From positions 1 through 64,000 of the forward strand of contig JAJFHZ010000029.1 in the NCBI GenBank assembly GCA_021775355.1: a stretch of 64,000 nucleotides of DNA. The letters run 5' to 3'. The translations under genes were made by a program, and so were the position numbers. Numbering within the stretch: position 1 is the first letter of the stretch; every line of letters begins with the position of its first letter. This document shows positions 33,500 through 41,669 of the stretch, in pieces. The notes beneath the pieces were generated by a model. The model searched no databases. It saw only the letters and a list, made by a program, of their open reading frames with translations, and was not told the origin of the DNA. The DNA comes from Amylibacter sp. (GTDB taxonomy: Bacteria > Pseudomonadota > Alphaproteobacteria > Rhodobacterales > Rhodobacteraceae).

Positions 33500-33540
33500 C
33501 TTGGCAGGGACTGAAAGCCCCCCTAGTCCGAAGATACCAA
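33500..33540 (+). repeat. tRNA-Trp-tail-like repeat, copy 2 (degenerate)
   Basis: Reads CTTGGCAGGGACTGAAAGCC and then AGTCCGAAGATACC, matching copy 3 at its start and at the TCCGAAGATACC motif. The second half seen in copies 1 and 3 is lost. Confidence 0.6.
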
Positions 33541-33653
33541 ATCTGAAAGAAAGATTGAGGTCAGGTGCTGGAAAAGGGCACAGCAAAAGTCCAACTTGGT
33601 TACAGGTAGGCGAGATTAAGCGTAAAATCGGTGGGCCGCAGCCCCAAGTGCGT

Positions 33654-34364
33654 TTAGAACCCCAGACTTATGCGGGCTGTTATCACTTGGGCCGACACGT
33701 CAACATTGCGATTGTCGCTGGCGTTGCAAGGCCCACAGGTAGCAGTGTCGGACAGGTGTAATTCCGAGCCGAAATCCAGATATTTATAATCAAGACCAAC
33801 CGTAAGCCGCGGCCTTATCATATATTCAACCCCGGCACCCGCTGTCCACCCCGTGTGGTGTTCTTCGCTTATATCCAAGAATAGGCCGCCTATTGCAGTT
33901 GATTTAACATTTGCGCCGGCTAGGCCGACCGAACCGTAAAAGGAAGTCTTTTCCATCACATATCCAACGCGCCCAACGACAGTCCAATAGTTATTAATCT
34001 CTGCTGTCCAAGTATCATTCGGCGTGAAGAATGACGGACTGACAATCGTTTGTTTCATTGAAGAGTCGTTAAGCGACCCTTCAATGCCGACATACCAATT
34101 CTTGGATAGCATGTGATCATACCCCAAGTGGACCCCGACGACCGCACCATTCGGGTCGAAACTTGCAGCGCCGGGTCCGCCGAACGTCCACCACCCGCCA
34201 CCAGCACCCGTAGGATCAAACAACGTATCAATGTCAGCAGAACCGAAGCCCGCACTGACACCACCATAAAATCCACCCCAATCGGCACCACCGTTGCTGT
34301 CTTGTGCGAAGGTGGCAGAGGAAATCATTACCGCACCTATTGTTGCAAGAATGGAATACTTCAT
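33654..34364 (-). CDS. Outer-membrane beta-barrel protein, porin family
   Basis: A 236-residue protein with a signal peptide (about 1-20, ending TFA) followed by a GGADWGGFYGGVSAGFG start typical of Omp25/Omp31-like barrels. Conserved features include WTVVGRVGYVMEKTSFYGSVGLA and a final Phe (TARISLGF). Two cysteines near the C-terminus (CGPC, about residue 210) lie in what should be an outer loop and may form a disulfide, which is unusual in this family. It converges with the neighbouring barrel at 32880, suggesting duplication or repeated insertion at this locus. Confidence 0.85.
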   Translation of the reverse strand: MKYSILATIGAVMISSATFAQDSNGGADWGGFYGGVSAGFGSADIDTLFDPTGAGGGWWTFGGPGAASFDPNGAVVGVHLGYDHMLSKNWYVGIEGSLNDSSMKQTIVSPSFFTPNDTWTAEINNYWTVVGRVGYVMEKTSFYGSVGLAGANVKSTAIGGLFLDISEEHHTGWTAGAGVEYMIRPRLTVGLDYKYLDFGSELHLSDTATCGPCNASDNRNVDVSAQVITARISLGF

Positions 34365-34679
34365 ATTGTTTAAATCCCTAGTAAATAAATTATATTAAAT
34401 AAATTATATTAAAATTTCTGCTCGCCTTTAACTTATCCTTCTTTCCTATCATTGGTGTCAATTGAGATGCAAAATTTGCCATAGATTTATGAAAAGATAG
34501 TGCAAAGCAGTACCAGCTAGTAAAATTGCACTACCTAAACAAAAGCTGCCTTACCAAACTAAATGTCGATACCAGCCAACTCTATGTTGCCAGAGTTTCA
34601 ACCAACACTGGAATGAGGAAAGCATTCTTGTCACGCGCCTTAACCACGGTAACAAGCTCTTGTATTATCCGGAAAACAC

Positions 34680-34758
34680 CTTGGCAGGGGCTGAGAGATT
34701 CCCACTACTCCGAAGATACCTACCCGACCCCGCACTCGGGGCAGTTTCCGGGGCCTTT
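34680..34758 (+). repeat. tRNA-Trp-tail-like repeat, copy 3
   Basis: Starts CTTGGCAGGGGCTGAGAGAT, and its first 21 bases match 20 of 21 at the tRNA-Trp 3' end (54356-54376) in the same orientation. The remainder, ending GCAGTTTCCGGGGCC, is shared with copy 1. Apart from this repeat, the 581-base gap 34365-34945 shows no supported gene. Confidence 0.7.
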
Positions 34759-34945
34759 CACTTTAGGCTGACGGGGGTGCTGTGGGTGCTCTGGGTATAG
34801 GTTAGTGTGAGGTGTGCCAACGTCTGGTATGCGGACAAAGCTACCGTTTAATTATCTGCTTTCATAGCATACCTAATTGGTTAGAATATTAATTGCGTTT
34901 GCGTACTTTAGGTATACTATTTGATGATGTTTAAAAGGTAATCTT

Positions 34946-35572
34946 ATGAAGTCGAAAATTCTACTAACTGCAATTACTGCCATCATTTTATCAGGGTGTG
35001 TCACAAATACAGTCCAAGAAGTAAGCCACACAAAGGGTGTCCAAATGGGAACACTCGAGCTTTACGGCATTAGTGATGATGTGACAGTTTATTCAAAGGT
35101 TAATATGCACAAAAAAGCCCAAGGTTCTTTTAATAGATTCAAACATAGCGCTAAAGGTTATTATGGTGCATTTGCTTATTCATCTAGCTCAACTGGCGCA
35201 TATGCGCAGTCAACTGGACATAATACCTTAAAATCAGCCCGTGAATATGCATTGAACTATTGTTCCCAGCATTTGAAGAGTGGCGATGCAAATTGTAAAA
35301 TCACCGCTATCCTCACACCAAAAGGTTATAAGAATAATGGGCGTGGAACACTTAGTAAAACCGCAACCACAGAATTAAAAAAACTAAAAACTTATGCAAA
35401 GTATAACGCATTTGCTACGAACGATGTTGGGCACTATTATCCTGTATCAGGTCACAAAACCCAAGAAGTTGCTTCCTCAGAAGCAATCCGTAATTGTAAT
35501 GTACACGCGAAAGCTGATACCCCTAAAATTCAAAAATATTACCCCTGTTATTTGGTAAACATACACCAATAA
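34946..35572 (+). CDS. Lipoprotein with two DUF4189-like repeats
   Basis: The 208-residue protein has a lipoprotein signal (LSGC at 15-18, Cys18 to be lipidated) and so should be membrane-anchored in the periplasm or outer membrane. Two related modules follow, each with an aromatic/Ala start (YYGAFAYS near 73; KYNAFATN near 152), a helix carrying Ala-Arg or Glu-Ala residues, and a conserved late cysteine pair (about 92 and 101, then 184 and about 200). This is the layout of DUF4189 modules. The function is unknown. AAAGG precedes the start. It is A+T-rich and flanked by repeats, so it was probably acquired. Confidence 0.78.
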   Translation: MKSKILLTAITAIILSGCVTNTVQEVSHTKGVQMGTLELYGISDDVTVYSKVNMHKKAQGSFNRFKHSAKGYYGAFAYSSSSTGAYAQSTGHNTLKSAREYALNYCSQHLKSGDANCKITAILTPKGYKNNGRGTLSKTATTELKKLKTYAKYNAFATNDVGHYYPVSGHKTQEVASSEAIRNCNVHAKADTPKIQKYYPCYLVNIHQ

Positions 35573-35626
35573 ACGTCCGCTTTAAGCCGAATGCTGCCAC
35601 CCCGTCACCATTGTATCACCCACGAC

Positions 35627-35648
35627 CCATAGGCGCTGACGTTAGACA
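35627..35648 (+). repeat. 22-base island repeat, copy 1
   Basis: CCATAGG-C-GCTGACGTTAGACA here differs by one base from copies at 39904-39925 and 43209-43230 (the last on the opposite strand). It lies 55 bases after the lipoprotein gene. Confidence 0.7.
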
Positions 35649-35766
35649 CAGGTTACCGAACTTCATGTCGGATTGCTGTCCTCAATTGCTTTACCTCTCT
35701 GGGCAAGCCTATCACAAAGCCTGTAGGATAAGTCCGTCTGTGGAAAGGGGAGTGAAAATTTCATCC

Positions 35767-35785
35767 GATTTATGCAACAAAGCCC
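35767..35785 (-). mobile_element. Insertion-sequence end remnant (IS5/IS903-like)
   Basis: On the minus strand GGGCTTTGTTGCATAAATC resembles the terminal inverted repeat of IS5/IS903-group elements. No transposase or second end is present nearby, so only a scar remains. The family call is from memory of the end sequence. Confidence 0.45.
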
Positions 35786-35816
35786 ATTGCTTATGTAAAC
35801 CCAGCTGAACCAAACG

Positions 35817-36080
35817 TTAATCTTCGCGCGGCTTCTCAATTTCAAGCAGCAGCCAAGCGGCACGTTTTAGCTGATCTTGCACGGTCACCAATTTCTGGTT
35901 CAACCTTTCAGCCTTGGATGTCTTGGTTGTTTCGGCCAGCTCATCCTTGATAATCTGCTCTTTAACACGCAGTTTATTGATTACCTTTTCCACATGGTTC
36001 GGTTTGATTTTCTGCACGTTGCCCTTTTTCAAGCGGCCATAATACTTGTCCAGTTTTTTAATGCTCTTTAATAGTTCCAT
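35817..36080 (-). CDS. Small coiled-coil protein of the phosphate operon
   Basis: An 87-residue soluble protein, mostly Lys/Glu/Leu-rich helix, likely coiled coil (about 20-75). I do not recognise a family. The start is taken at the second ATG (36080), nine bases after an AGGAG site; the ATG at 36089 abuts that site and is too close. It follows the Na/Pi transporter by 52 bases on the same strand and probably shares its transcript. Confidence 0.65.
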   Translation of the reverse strand: MELLKSIKKLDKYYGRLKKGNVQKIKPNHVEKVINKLRVKEQIIKDELAETTKTSKAERLNQKLVTVQDQLKRAAWLLLEIEKPRED

Positions 36081-36132
36081 TTGAATCATCTCCTACAATC
36101 CCATGTGTGTGGGTAGTATATAACTACGTTGG

Positions 36133-37941
36133 CTATGGCTTTTTCCCCGATACGATGTCGCTCACTTCATCCTCTTCCAAGGTCAGAATACGTTCAACTT
36201 CAGCCATAGCACTTTCTGTTTCAATGTAGTAGGCGCGCGCTGCCCCAATCAGGTCGCGCATCGCATTATAAGCATAACTGGAATCGTTCAGAAATGAGGT
36301 GGCATCCGTCGCACTTATACTATTATTGCGTATCATCGCCTCGATATTACGGCTTGTATTCTGTTGGTCGGCTTCGACCTGAACCAGTTCCTGATCCAAC
36401 CACAGACTGCTCCGTTCTTCGGGGTTAGCTAAATCCAGCTTGTTTATTTCAACCAAAATTCGAGCAATTTCCGTGCGCAAATCATTGTAGACACCCGTAA
36501 TCACACCATGCGGGCGCTCCGTAAACGCGGTGACATTGCGGCGCATGTGCTTGACTGATTTCACGGCTCGCACAATCCGTGCTGCAACGTCGCGCAGGGT
36601 ATAGATACTTTCCATCTGATCCTGCGGAATTTTCTTGGACCCCGCACGGGTCGCAAATTCAACAATCGCCGAATACAGCGTTTTGATGCGCGTCTCGTAG
36701 CGTTCATCAATATCAAAATCGAAAGGTGCGTTGCTATTGGCCACCACATTTGCAATGTCGGGTGCATCAAAGATGTCATGCCGGTGCAGGTTCAGCCCAT
36801 GTACAATTAATTCAACCGCATTTTCATACAGATGGCGTACTTCTTTGCGCAGTGCAATCTCGATCGTCATCGGAAACTCGTCTACTGCTTCGGACAGAAA
36901 CTTAGGCTGGCTCAGGTCTTGGGTCGGCTCTGTAATCGCACGCTCCAAAAACCGTATCAACACACGTAACATGGGCAACATCAGCACGACACCCAGCACG
37001 TTAAAAATTGTGTGAAACACTGCAAGCTTTAGGGCGTAATCATCACCTGCAATACCCACGCCGGCGCTGACCCAATCGACGGCCTGTACAAGCGGGCTGA
37101 TAAACACCAATGCTACCGCAGCGGTTACCGTATTAAAAATCAGATGCGCCAAGGCCAGCCGTTTGCCCTGAAAATTTGCCGTCAGCGCGCCGATAATGGC
37201 GGTAATCGTTGTACCAATATTCGCCCCTATTGCCAACGCCAACGCGTTTTCGTATGAGACCTGCCCTGAAGCGAGGGCAGCAATTATCAGCACCATCGTC
37301 GCATGACTGGATTGCATCACAACCGTTGCCGTCGCGCCGACCAATGTATAGACAATCAAACCCAACACCCCGGTCATGGCAAAGCGGGTCAGATCAAACT
37401 GCTCTTTCAGGGCCTCAAAACCCTCTTTCATATGGTGAATCCCCAGAAACAGGAAACCCAGACCGGCAAGCACATATCCGGCACCACGCAAGTATTTAGA
37501 TTTCTGGAACACCAATACGATACTGACCGCCAACATTGGCAAAGCATAGGCAGATATTTTAACCTTAAGACCAAAACCGGCAACCAGCCACGCACCCGTA
37601 GTGGTACCTATATTGGCGCCGAAAATGATGCCCACGCCCGCAATGAGCGAAATCAGCCCGGCGCTTAGAAATGAAATCGTAATGACCGACACAAGAGAGC
37701 TCGATTGCATGATCGTCGTTGCCACAACACCAAAGCTCATGGCTTTTGTCACCGACCCTGTTGCCTTTTCAAGGGTGCTTTCCAGAAACCCGCCGCTGAA
37801 CAGTTTGAAACCATCCTCAAGCATCAACATTCCAAACAGGAATATCGCGACACCCGCTGCAATTTCCTGAAAGTTCGAGCTGGCCCAGAACCCTAGGATC
37901 AGGACCAACAAGATTACCGGTAGTACTAACTTTTTAAACAC
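36133..37941 (-). CDS. Na+/phosphate cotransporter with PhoU-like domain
   Basis: A 602-residue inner-membrane protein of the NptA/YjbB family. The N-terminal part (about 1-320) holds two inverted repeats with the QSS motif (TIMQSSSLVSV and TVVMQSSHATM) that binds sodium and phosphate. The C-terminal part (about 340-595) is a PhoU-like helical domain that usually controls such transporters. It lies 15 bases after the PiT gene, so both transporters should be co-expressed; whether the flux is inward or outward cannot be told from sequence. Confidence 0.9.
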   Translation of the reverse strand: MFKKLVLPVILLVLILGFWASSNFQEIAAGVAIFLFGMLMLEDGFKLFSGGFLESTLEKATGSVTKAMSFGVVATTIMQSSSLVSVITISFLSAGLISLIAGVGIIFGANIGTTTGAWLVAGFGLKVKISAYALPMLAVSIVLVFQKSKYLRGAGYVLAGLGFLFLGIHHMKEGFEALKEQFDLTRFAMTGVLGLIVYTLVGATATVVMQSSHATMVLIIAALASGQVSYENALALAIGANIGTTITAIIGALTANFQGKRLALAHLIFNTVTAAVALVFISPLVQAVDWVSAGVGIAGDDYALKLAVFHTIFNVLGVVLMLPMLRVLIRFLERAITEPTQDLSQPKFLSEAVDEFPMTIEIALRKEVRHLYENAVELIVHGLNLHRHDIFDAPDIANVVANSNAPFDFDIDERYETRIKTLYSAIVEFATRAGSKKIPQDQMESIYTLRDVAARIVRAVKSVKHMRRNVTAFTERPHGVITGVYNDLRTEIARILVEINKLDLANPEERSSLWLDQELVQVEADQQNTSRNIEAMIRNNSISATDATSFLNDSSYAYNAMRDLIGAARAYYIETESAMAEVERILTLEEDEVSDIVSGKKP

Positions 37942-37956
37942 AGTCAGAACCCTTCC

Positions 37957-39528
37957 CTATGGCAACATCATTCCGCGTAACATGAAATAAAACAACGCTG
38001 CCAAAAGGGCAGACACCGGCACTGTGATGATCCAGGCGGAAACGATCTTTAAGATTGACGACCGTTTGACCAACTGCCGTTTCAGCGCCTTTTGCAGTTC
38101 TTTGCGTTGGGCGGCATTAATCACGGCTTCGGGTCCCATCTTCTTCATTTCTTCAAGGATGCGCTGTTTATCTTCGGGCGGTGCATTTTGGAAATTGCGC
38201 AGCTCAGCCTCGGCTGCACTAAAATCAGGCAGCCCTTCGTGACGGGACAACACGTTCTCAACAACCTTACCCAGCCGTTTTTCCAAAAACTCACGCAGGA
38301 ACCCAACACCAAACACCGCGCCAAGCGCGACATGGGTTGAACTAATCGGCATCCCCATCTGGCTGGCGATAATCACGGTAATTGCTGCTGCAAGCGCAAT
38401 ACAAAACGCACGTGAACGATCCAACTCCGTAATCTCAGATCCCACGGTGCGGATCAGCTTGGGGCCAAACAGCGCAAGACCAAATGAAATCCCAATAGCA
38501 CCAATCACCATAATCCAGATAGGAATAGAAACTTTCACGCCGCCTTGCCCTTCGGTCAGCACATCAAAGATACCAGCAAGCGGCCCAACAGAGTTTGCAA
38601 CGTCATTCGCCCCATGAGCAAAGCTTAACATCGCAGCGGAGATAATCAACGGAACGGTAAACAATCGGTTCACCCCGTCGCGATCACCCGTCAGTTTTGG
38701 TGCCGCCCGAACAATCAAAGGGCGAACAATAAAATAAGTCACAACGGCTACGACCATACCTGCCAACAATGCTTCACCGAATGAAACAGAGGCAATTTTT
38801 TTGATGCCCTTCAGCGCCAGATAGGTTGTAAATGCCCAAGCCATAATCCCGATCATCACAGGTACAACCCGTTTGGCCGCAGTCAGCGGGTCATCTTTGA
38901 AGAACACCAATTTTTTTAACGTATATAGAAATATCGCCGCAACAATCCCGCCGGTCACAGGTGAAACCATCCAGCTGAGTGCGATTTTTCCCATCGAATT
39001 CCAGTTCACAACATCCCAGCCGGCCGCGGCGATACCTGCACCCATAACGCCACCAACGATCGAATGTGTGGTAGAAACAGGCGCGCCAAGCCATGTGGCT
39101 GCATTCAGCCAGATAGCAGCCCCCAGCAACGCCCCCATCATCACCCAAACGAACGTCGATTTATCGGAGATATTGGCAGGGTCAATAATGCCCTTCTTGA
39201 CGGTTGATACAACATCACCACCTGCAATGATGGCACCACCTGCTTCAAACGTAGCGGCAATAATAATCGCACCCGTCATCGTCAACGCATATGACCCCAC
39301 AGCCGGGCCAACATTATTGGCCACGTCATTTGCACCAATATTCAGGGCCATATAAGCCCCAATCACGGCTGCTGCGACCAGCAGATAGGCCTGATCAATA
39401 TGGGAATAACGTGATCCCGTGTAGATCATTACCCCAACAATAAAAATAACAGCCGTCCCCAGACGGCCGACTTCGTTACGGCTAATGTTCGCAGCATTTT
39501 CGATCTTTATATAGTCTTTGACTTTCAT
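37957..39528 (-). CDS. PiT-family inorganic phosphate transporter
   Basis: A 523-residue membrane protein with two PiT signature copies (MALNIGANDVANNVGPAVGS and FAHGANDVANSVGPLAG), the pair that defines low-affinity phosphate transporters driven by protons or sodium. The hydrophilic segment between spans near residues 420-490 is longer than in E. coli PitA. It is the first gene of a three-gene phosphate operon and lies beside an arsenite exporter, a likely functional pairing because PiT proteins also let arsenate in. Confidence 0.92.
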   Translation of the reverse strand: MKVKDYIKIENAANISRNEVGRLGTAVIFIVGVMIYTGSRYSHIDQAYLLVAAAVIGAYMALNIGANDVANNVGPAVGSYALTMTGAIIIAATFEAGGAIIAGGDVVSTVKKGIIDPANISDKSTFVWVMMGALLGAAIWLNAATWLGAPVSTTHSIVGGVMGAGIAAAGWDVVNWNSMGKIALSWMVSPVTGGIVAAIFLYTLKKLVFFKDDPLTAAKRVVPVMIGIMAWAFTTYLALKGIKKIASVSFGEALLAGMVVAVVTYFIVRPLIVRAAPKLTGDRDGVNRLFTVPLIISAAMLSFAHGANDVANSVGPLAGIFDVLTEGQGGVKVSIPIWIMVIGAIGISFGLALFGPKLIRTVGSEITELDRSRAFCIALAAAITVIIASQMGMPISSTHVALGAVFGVGFLREFLEKRLGKVVENVLSRHEGLPDFSAAEAELRNFQNAPPEDKQRILEEMKKMGPEAVINAAQRKELQKALKRQLVKRSSILKIVSAWIITVPVSALLAALFYFMLRGMMLP

Positions 39529-39893
39529 CTTCGCCCCCCCTTAAATGCTTCTGGATACCAAATATTGCCACAAAGTGGACCAGCAGATGCATTTCCATGC
39601 ATCAACGTGTTCTGCTCAGTAGTATCGGGTGCAATTTAAGCTTATTTTGGCCAGTGCAATATGAGGTAGATCAAAGACTTTTGTACGAAATTGTGCTTAC
39701 GCCTGTTAGGACTGATTCCGTGCCCCAATATTATCCGGCGGGCAGTTATATTTCGATTGTTTAGCGCCTGTGCCTGTAGCGGTAGATATGTACGATCTTT
39801 CGGAATTTTTCCAGTAAATTCCCTGTTCTCGTTCTCATTTCGCATCCACTCAAGGAATACAATAAGCCGGAAATACTCTCTTAGCAAATAGTT

Positions 39894-39998
39894 CTATTTG
39901 GCTCCATAGGTGCTGACGTTAGACAGGGTCAAACCGCCATCGTACTGGGCGATAGCAGCCCTTTCCTCAAACGCATCAATGTCAGGGACTAGGCTCAT
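39894..39998 (-). pseudogene. Truncated small ORF overlapping the integrase stop
   Basis: A 34-codon frame (MSLVPDIDAFEERAAI and on) starts within the integrase stop (ATGA overlap). Small proteins of this start follow phage-type integrases in Rhodobacterales, but here the frame runs after about 23 codons into the 22-base repeat and stops, so it is a stump. Confidence 0.5.
39904..39925 (+). repeat. 22-base island repeat, copy 2
   Basis: Perfect inverse match to the copy at 43209-43230, so the two bound the 3.3-kb ACR3-MFS segment as outer inverted repeats. Confidence 0.75.
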
Positions 39999-40111
39999 GA
40001 CGGCAACCTGATCTGATCAATGATGGAACGCTTTTGTTCGTCAGAGATACCGGCCGAGTAGATGCCGTAGGTCATCTGGTTTTCTGACCGTGCAGACTTG
40101 TGGCCCACAAG
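39995..40111 (-). pseudogene. C-terminal stump of a tyrosine recombinase (integrase)
   Basis: A 38-residue frame reads LVGHKSARSENQMTYGIYSA and ends IIDQIRLPS, the C-terminal end of phage-type tyrosine recombinases, with the GHK histidine and the nucleophile tyrosine region. Nothing homologous continues upstream; within a few codons the frame runs into the region before the ACR3 gene. It is a scar of a lost prophage or island integrase. Confidence 0.75.
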
Positions 40112-40177
40112 GGACGCGGTGAAAGACACAGTTGGAAGAAACTTGAGTTTGCAATTTTAGCAGCGTAGATTCTGTAA

Positions 40178-41245
40178 ATGATAGATACAACGCTCCCCGC
40201 TGCTGCGGGTTTAGGAACCTTTGAACGCTGGCTTTCAGTCTGGGTGGCTCTTGCCATCGGCGCGGGCCTTCTTCTCGGCAACCTGTTTCCCGGCTTGTTT
40301 GCGGCCTTAGCGTCGTTGGAGGTTGCCTCCGTCAACCTGCCCGTAGCGGTGCTGATCTGGGCGATGGTCTATCCGATGATGGTAGGCGTGGATTTTGCCG
40401 CACTCCGTCAGGTTGGCGACAAACCGAAAGGACTGGTCGTGGCTCTCATTGTGAACTGGCTGATCAAGCCCTTCACAATGGCCGCTCTCGGTGTCTTGTT
40501 TTTTAACTACATCTTTGCAGGGCTGATCCCACCCGATGATGCCCAGACATATCTGGCTGGTATCATCCTGCTGGGGGCAGCACCTTGCACGGCAATGGTG
40601 TTTGTCTGGTCCAACCTCACACGCGGGGACGCGACCTATACGCTAGTGCAGGTCAGTGTGAACGATGTTGTTATGGTCTTTGCCTTCGCGCCCATCGTGG
40701 CCTTCTTGTTGGGCGTTACAGACATCGTCGTACCGTGGGACACGCTGCTGCTGTCGGTCGGCCTCTACGTCATGCTCCCGCTGCTGGCCGGATATCTGAC
40801 GCGCCAGAAGCTCGTTCAAAAAGGCGGAGAGGCGGCCATCGATGCGTTCAAGGCCCGTGTGCAGCCGTTCTCGATTTTCGGGCTGTTAGTGACGGTGGTG
40901 CTGCTCTTTGGCTTTCAGGGCGAGGTCATCCTGGACCGTCCACTCGTCATCGGTCTTATCGCCATTCCTCTGCTGATACAGTCCTACGGCATCTTCTTTG
41001 TGGCCTATGGCGCAGCACGGGCATGGGGCATCCCTTTCAATGTCGCGGCCCCATGCGCCCTGATCGGAACATCCAACTTCTTCGAGCTGGCCGTGGCCGT
41101 GGCGATCAGCCTGTTTGGGCTTGGCTCTGGCGCCGCACTGGCAACGGTCGTGGGTGTCTTGGTGGAAGTACCCGTGATGCTTTCATTGGTCGCTTTTGCG
41201 AACAGAACGCAACACTGGTTCCCGTCTGAGGGAAGCCGCACGTGA
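40178..41245 (+). CDS. acr3: ACR3-family arsenite efflux transporter
   Basis: The 355-residue protein has ten predicted spans and the ACR3 signature [13 protein letters not shown] (133-145), including the conserved Cys137 needed for arsenite export. A second typical segment is [19 protein letters not shown]. It should extrude As(III) across the inner membrane. No arsR or arsC is visible nearby, so regulation and arsenate reduction must lie elsewhere. Its base composition is visibly more G+C-rich than flanking sequence, and it starts 67 bases from an integrase stump, so horizontal transfer is likely. No strong ribosome binding site precedes the start. Confidence 0.93.
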   Translation: MIDTTLPAAAGLGTFERWLSVWVALAIGAGLLLGNLFPGLFAALASLEVASVNLPVAVLIWAMVYPMMVGVDFAALRQVGDKPKGLVVALIVNWLIKPFTMAALGVLFFNYIFAGLIPPDDAQTYLAGIILLGAAPCTAMVFVWSNLTRGDATYTLVQVSVNDVVMVFAFAPIVAFLLGVTDIVVPWDTLLLSVGLYVMLPLLAGYLTRQKLVQKGGEAAIDAFKARVQPFSIFGLLVTVVLLFGFQGEVILDRPLVIGLIAIPLLIQSYGIFFVAYGAARAWGIPFNVAAPCALIGTSNFFELAVAVAISLFGLGSGAALATVVGVLVEVPVMLSLVAFANRTQHWFPSEGSRT

Positions 41246-41302
41246 TCGTTGTTATTCACTGCTTTAGGCTACCGCTGGCACAGGCTACTACAACTGCTTG
41301 AC

Positions 41303-41368
41303 GTGACACCCGCAACCACCCCCCCCCGGAGCACACAGGAGCCGTTCCGGGGGTGTTGCAGGTGTCAC
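41303..41368. other. Long interrupted palindrome after acr3
   Basis: GTGACACC (41303-41310) pairs with GGTGTCAC (41361-41368), GCAAC (41312-41316) with GTTGC (41355-41359), and ACCCCC with GGGGGT inside. The total stem is roughly 25 pairs. It could act as a bidirectional terminator for acr3 or be an element end. The rest of the 424-base gap 41246-41669 is described under the 105-base repeat. Confidence 0.65.
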
Positions 41369-41473
41369 ATCCTGCGGTCTGTGGTGGACTGTGCCAAGGT
41401 GCGCCAGTCACTCTCTTGAAGGGGCTTCCTAGGGGCGGGGAATAGGTACTAGTAATGGGTAAGAGTAGGGAAA
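41369..41473 (+). repeat. 105-base inverted repeat, left copy
   Basis: Matches the complement of 43065-43169 at 103 of 105 positions by hand alignment. The two differences are C/T changes near 41425. It starts one base after the palindrome. Confidence 0.9.
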
Positions 41474-41669
41474 GGTGGAATGTAATGGAAATGATTTACG
41501 TTGGCTTTACCTAAACTTGTCATCGTATATTTTCAAGCCAACCTGAAATACCACTTGCCTTAACCGAACCATCCTCACATGTTTCATAATTGTTGATGTC
41601 AAACAGCAAGCAACGGAAAAGATACAAAATGTCATCAAACGTAATTGGGCTCATTTACTTTATTACTCA

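Noticed and set aside
32665-34758. TPP (thi-box) riboswitch, because GGGGCTGAGAGA resembles its GGCTGAGA motif
   Set aside because: The second half of the aptamer (the CCTGATC and TAATACC type motifs) is missing in all three copies and no thiamine gene follows. The match to the tRNA-Trp 3' end explains the string better.
34526-34771. 81-residue plus-strand frame
   Set aside because: It reads through the tRNA-tail-like repeat (WQGLRDS motif), a well-known false gene pattern next to tRNA sequence; it has no ribosome binding site.
39642-39887. 81-residue minus-strand frame
   Set aside because: Starts at a TTG without a ribosome binding site, shows no recognisable family and lies in scar-rich sequence.
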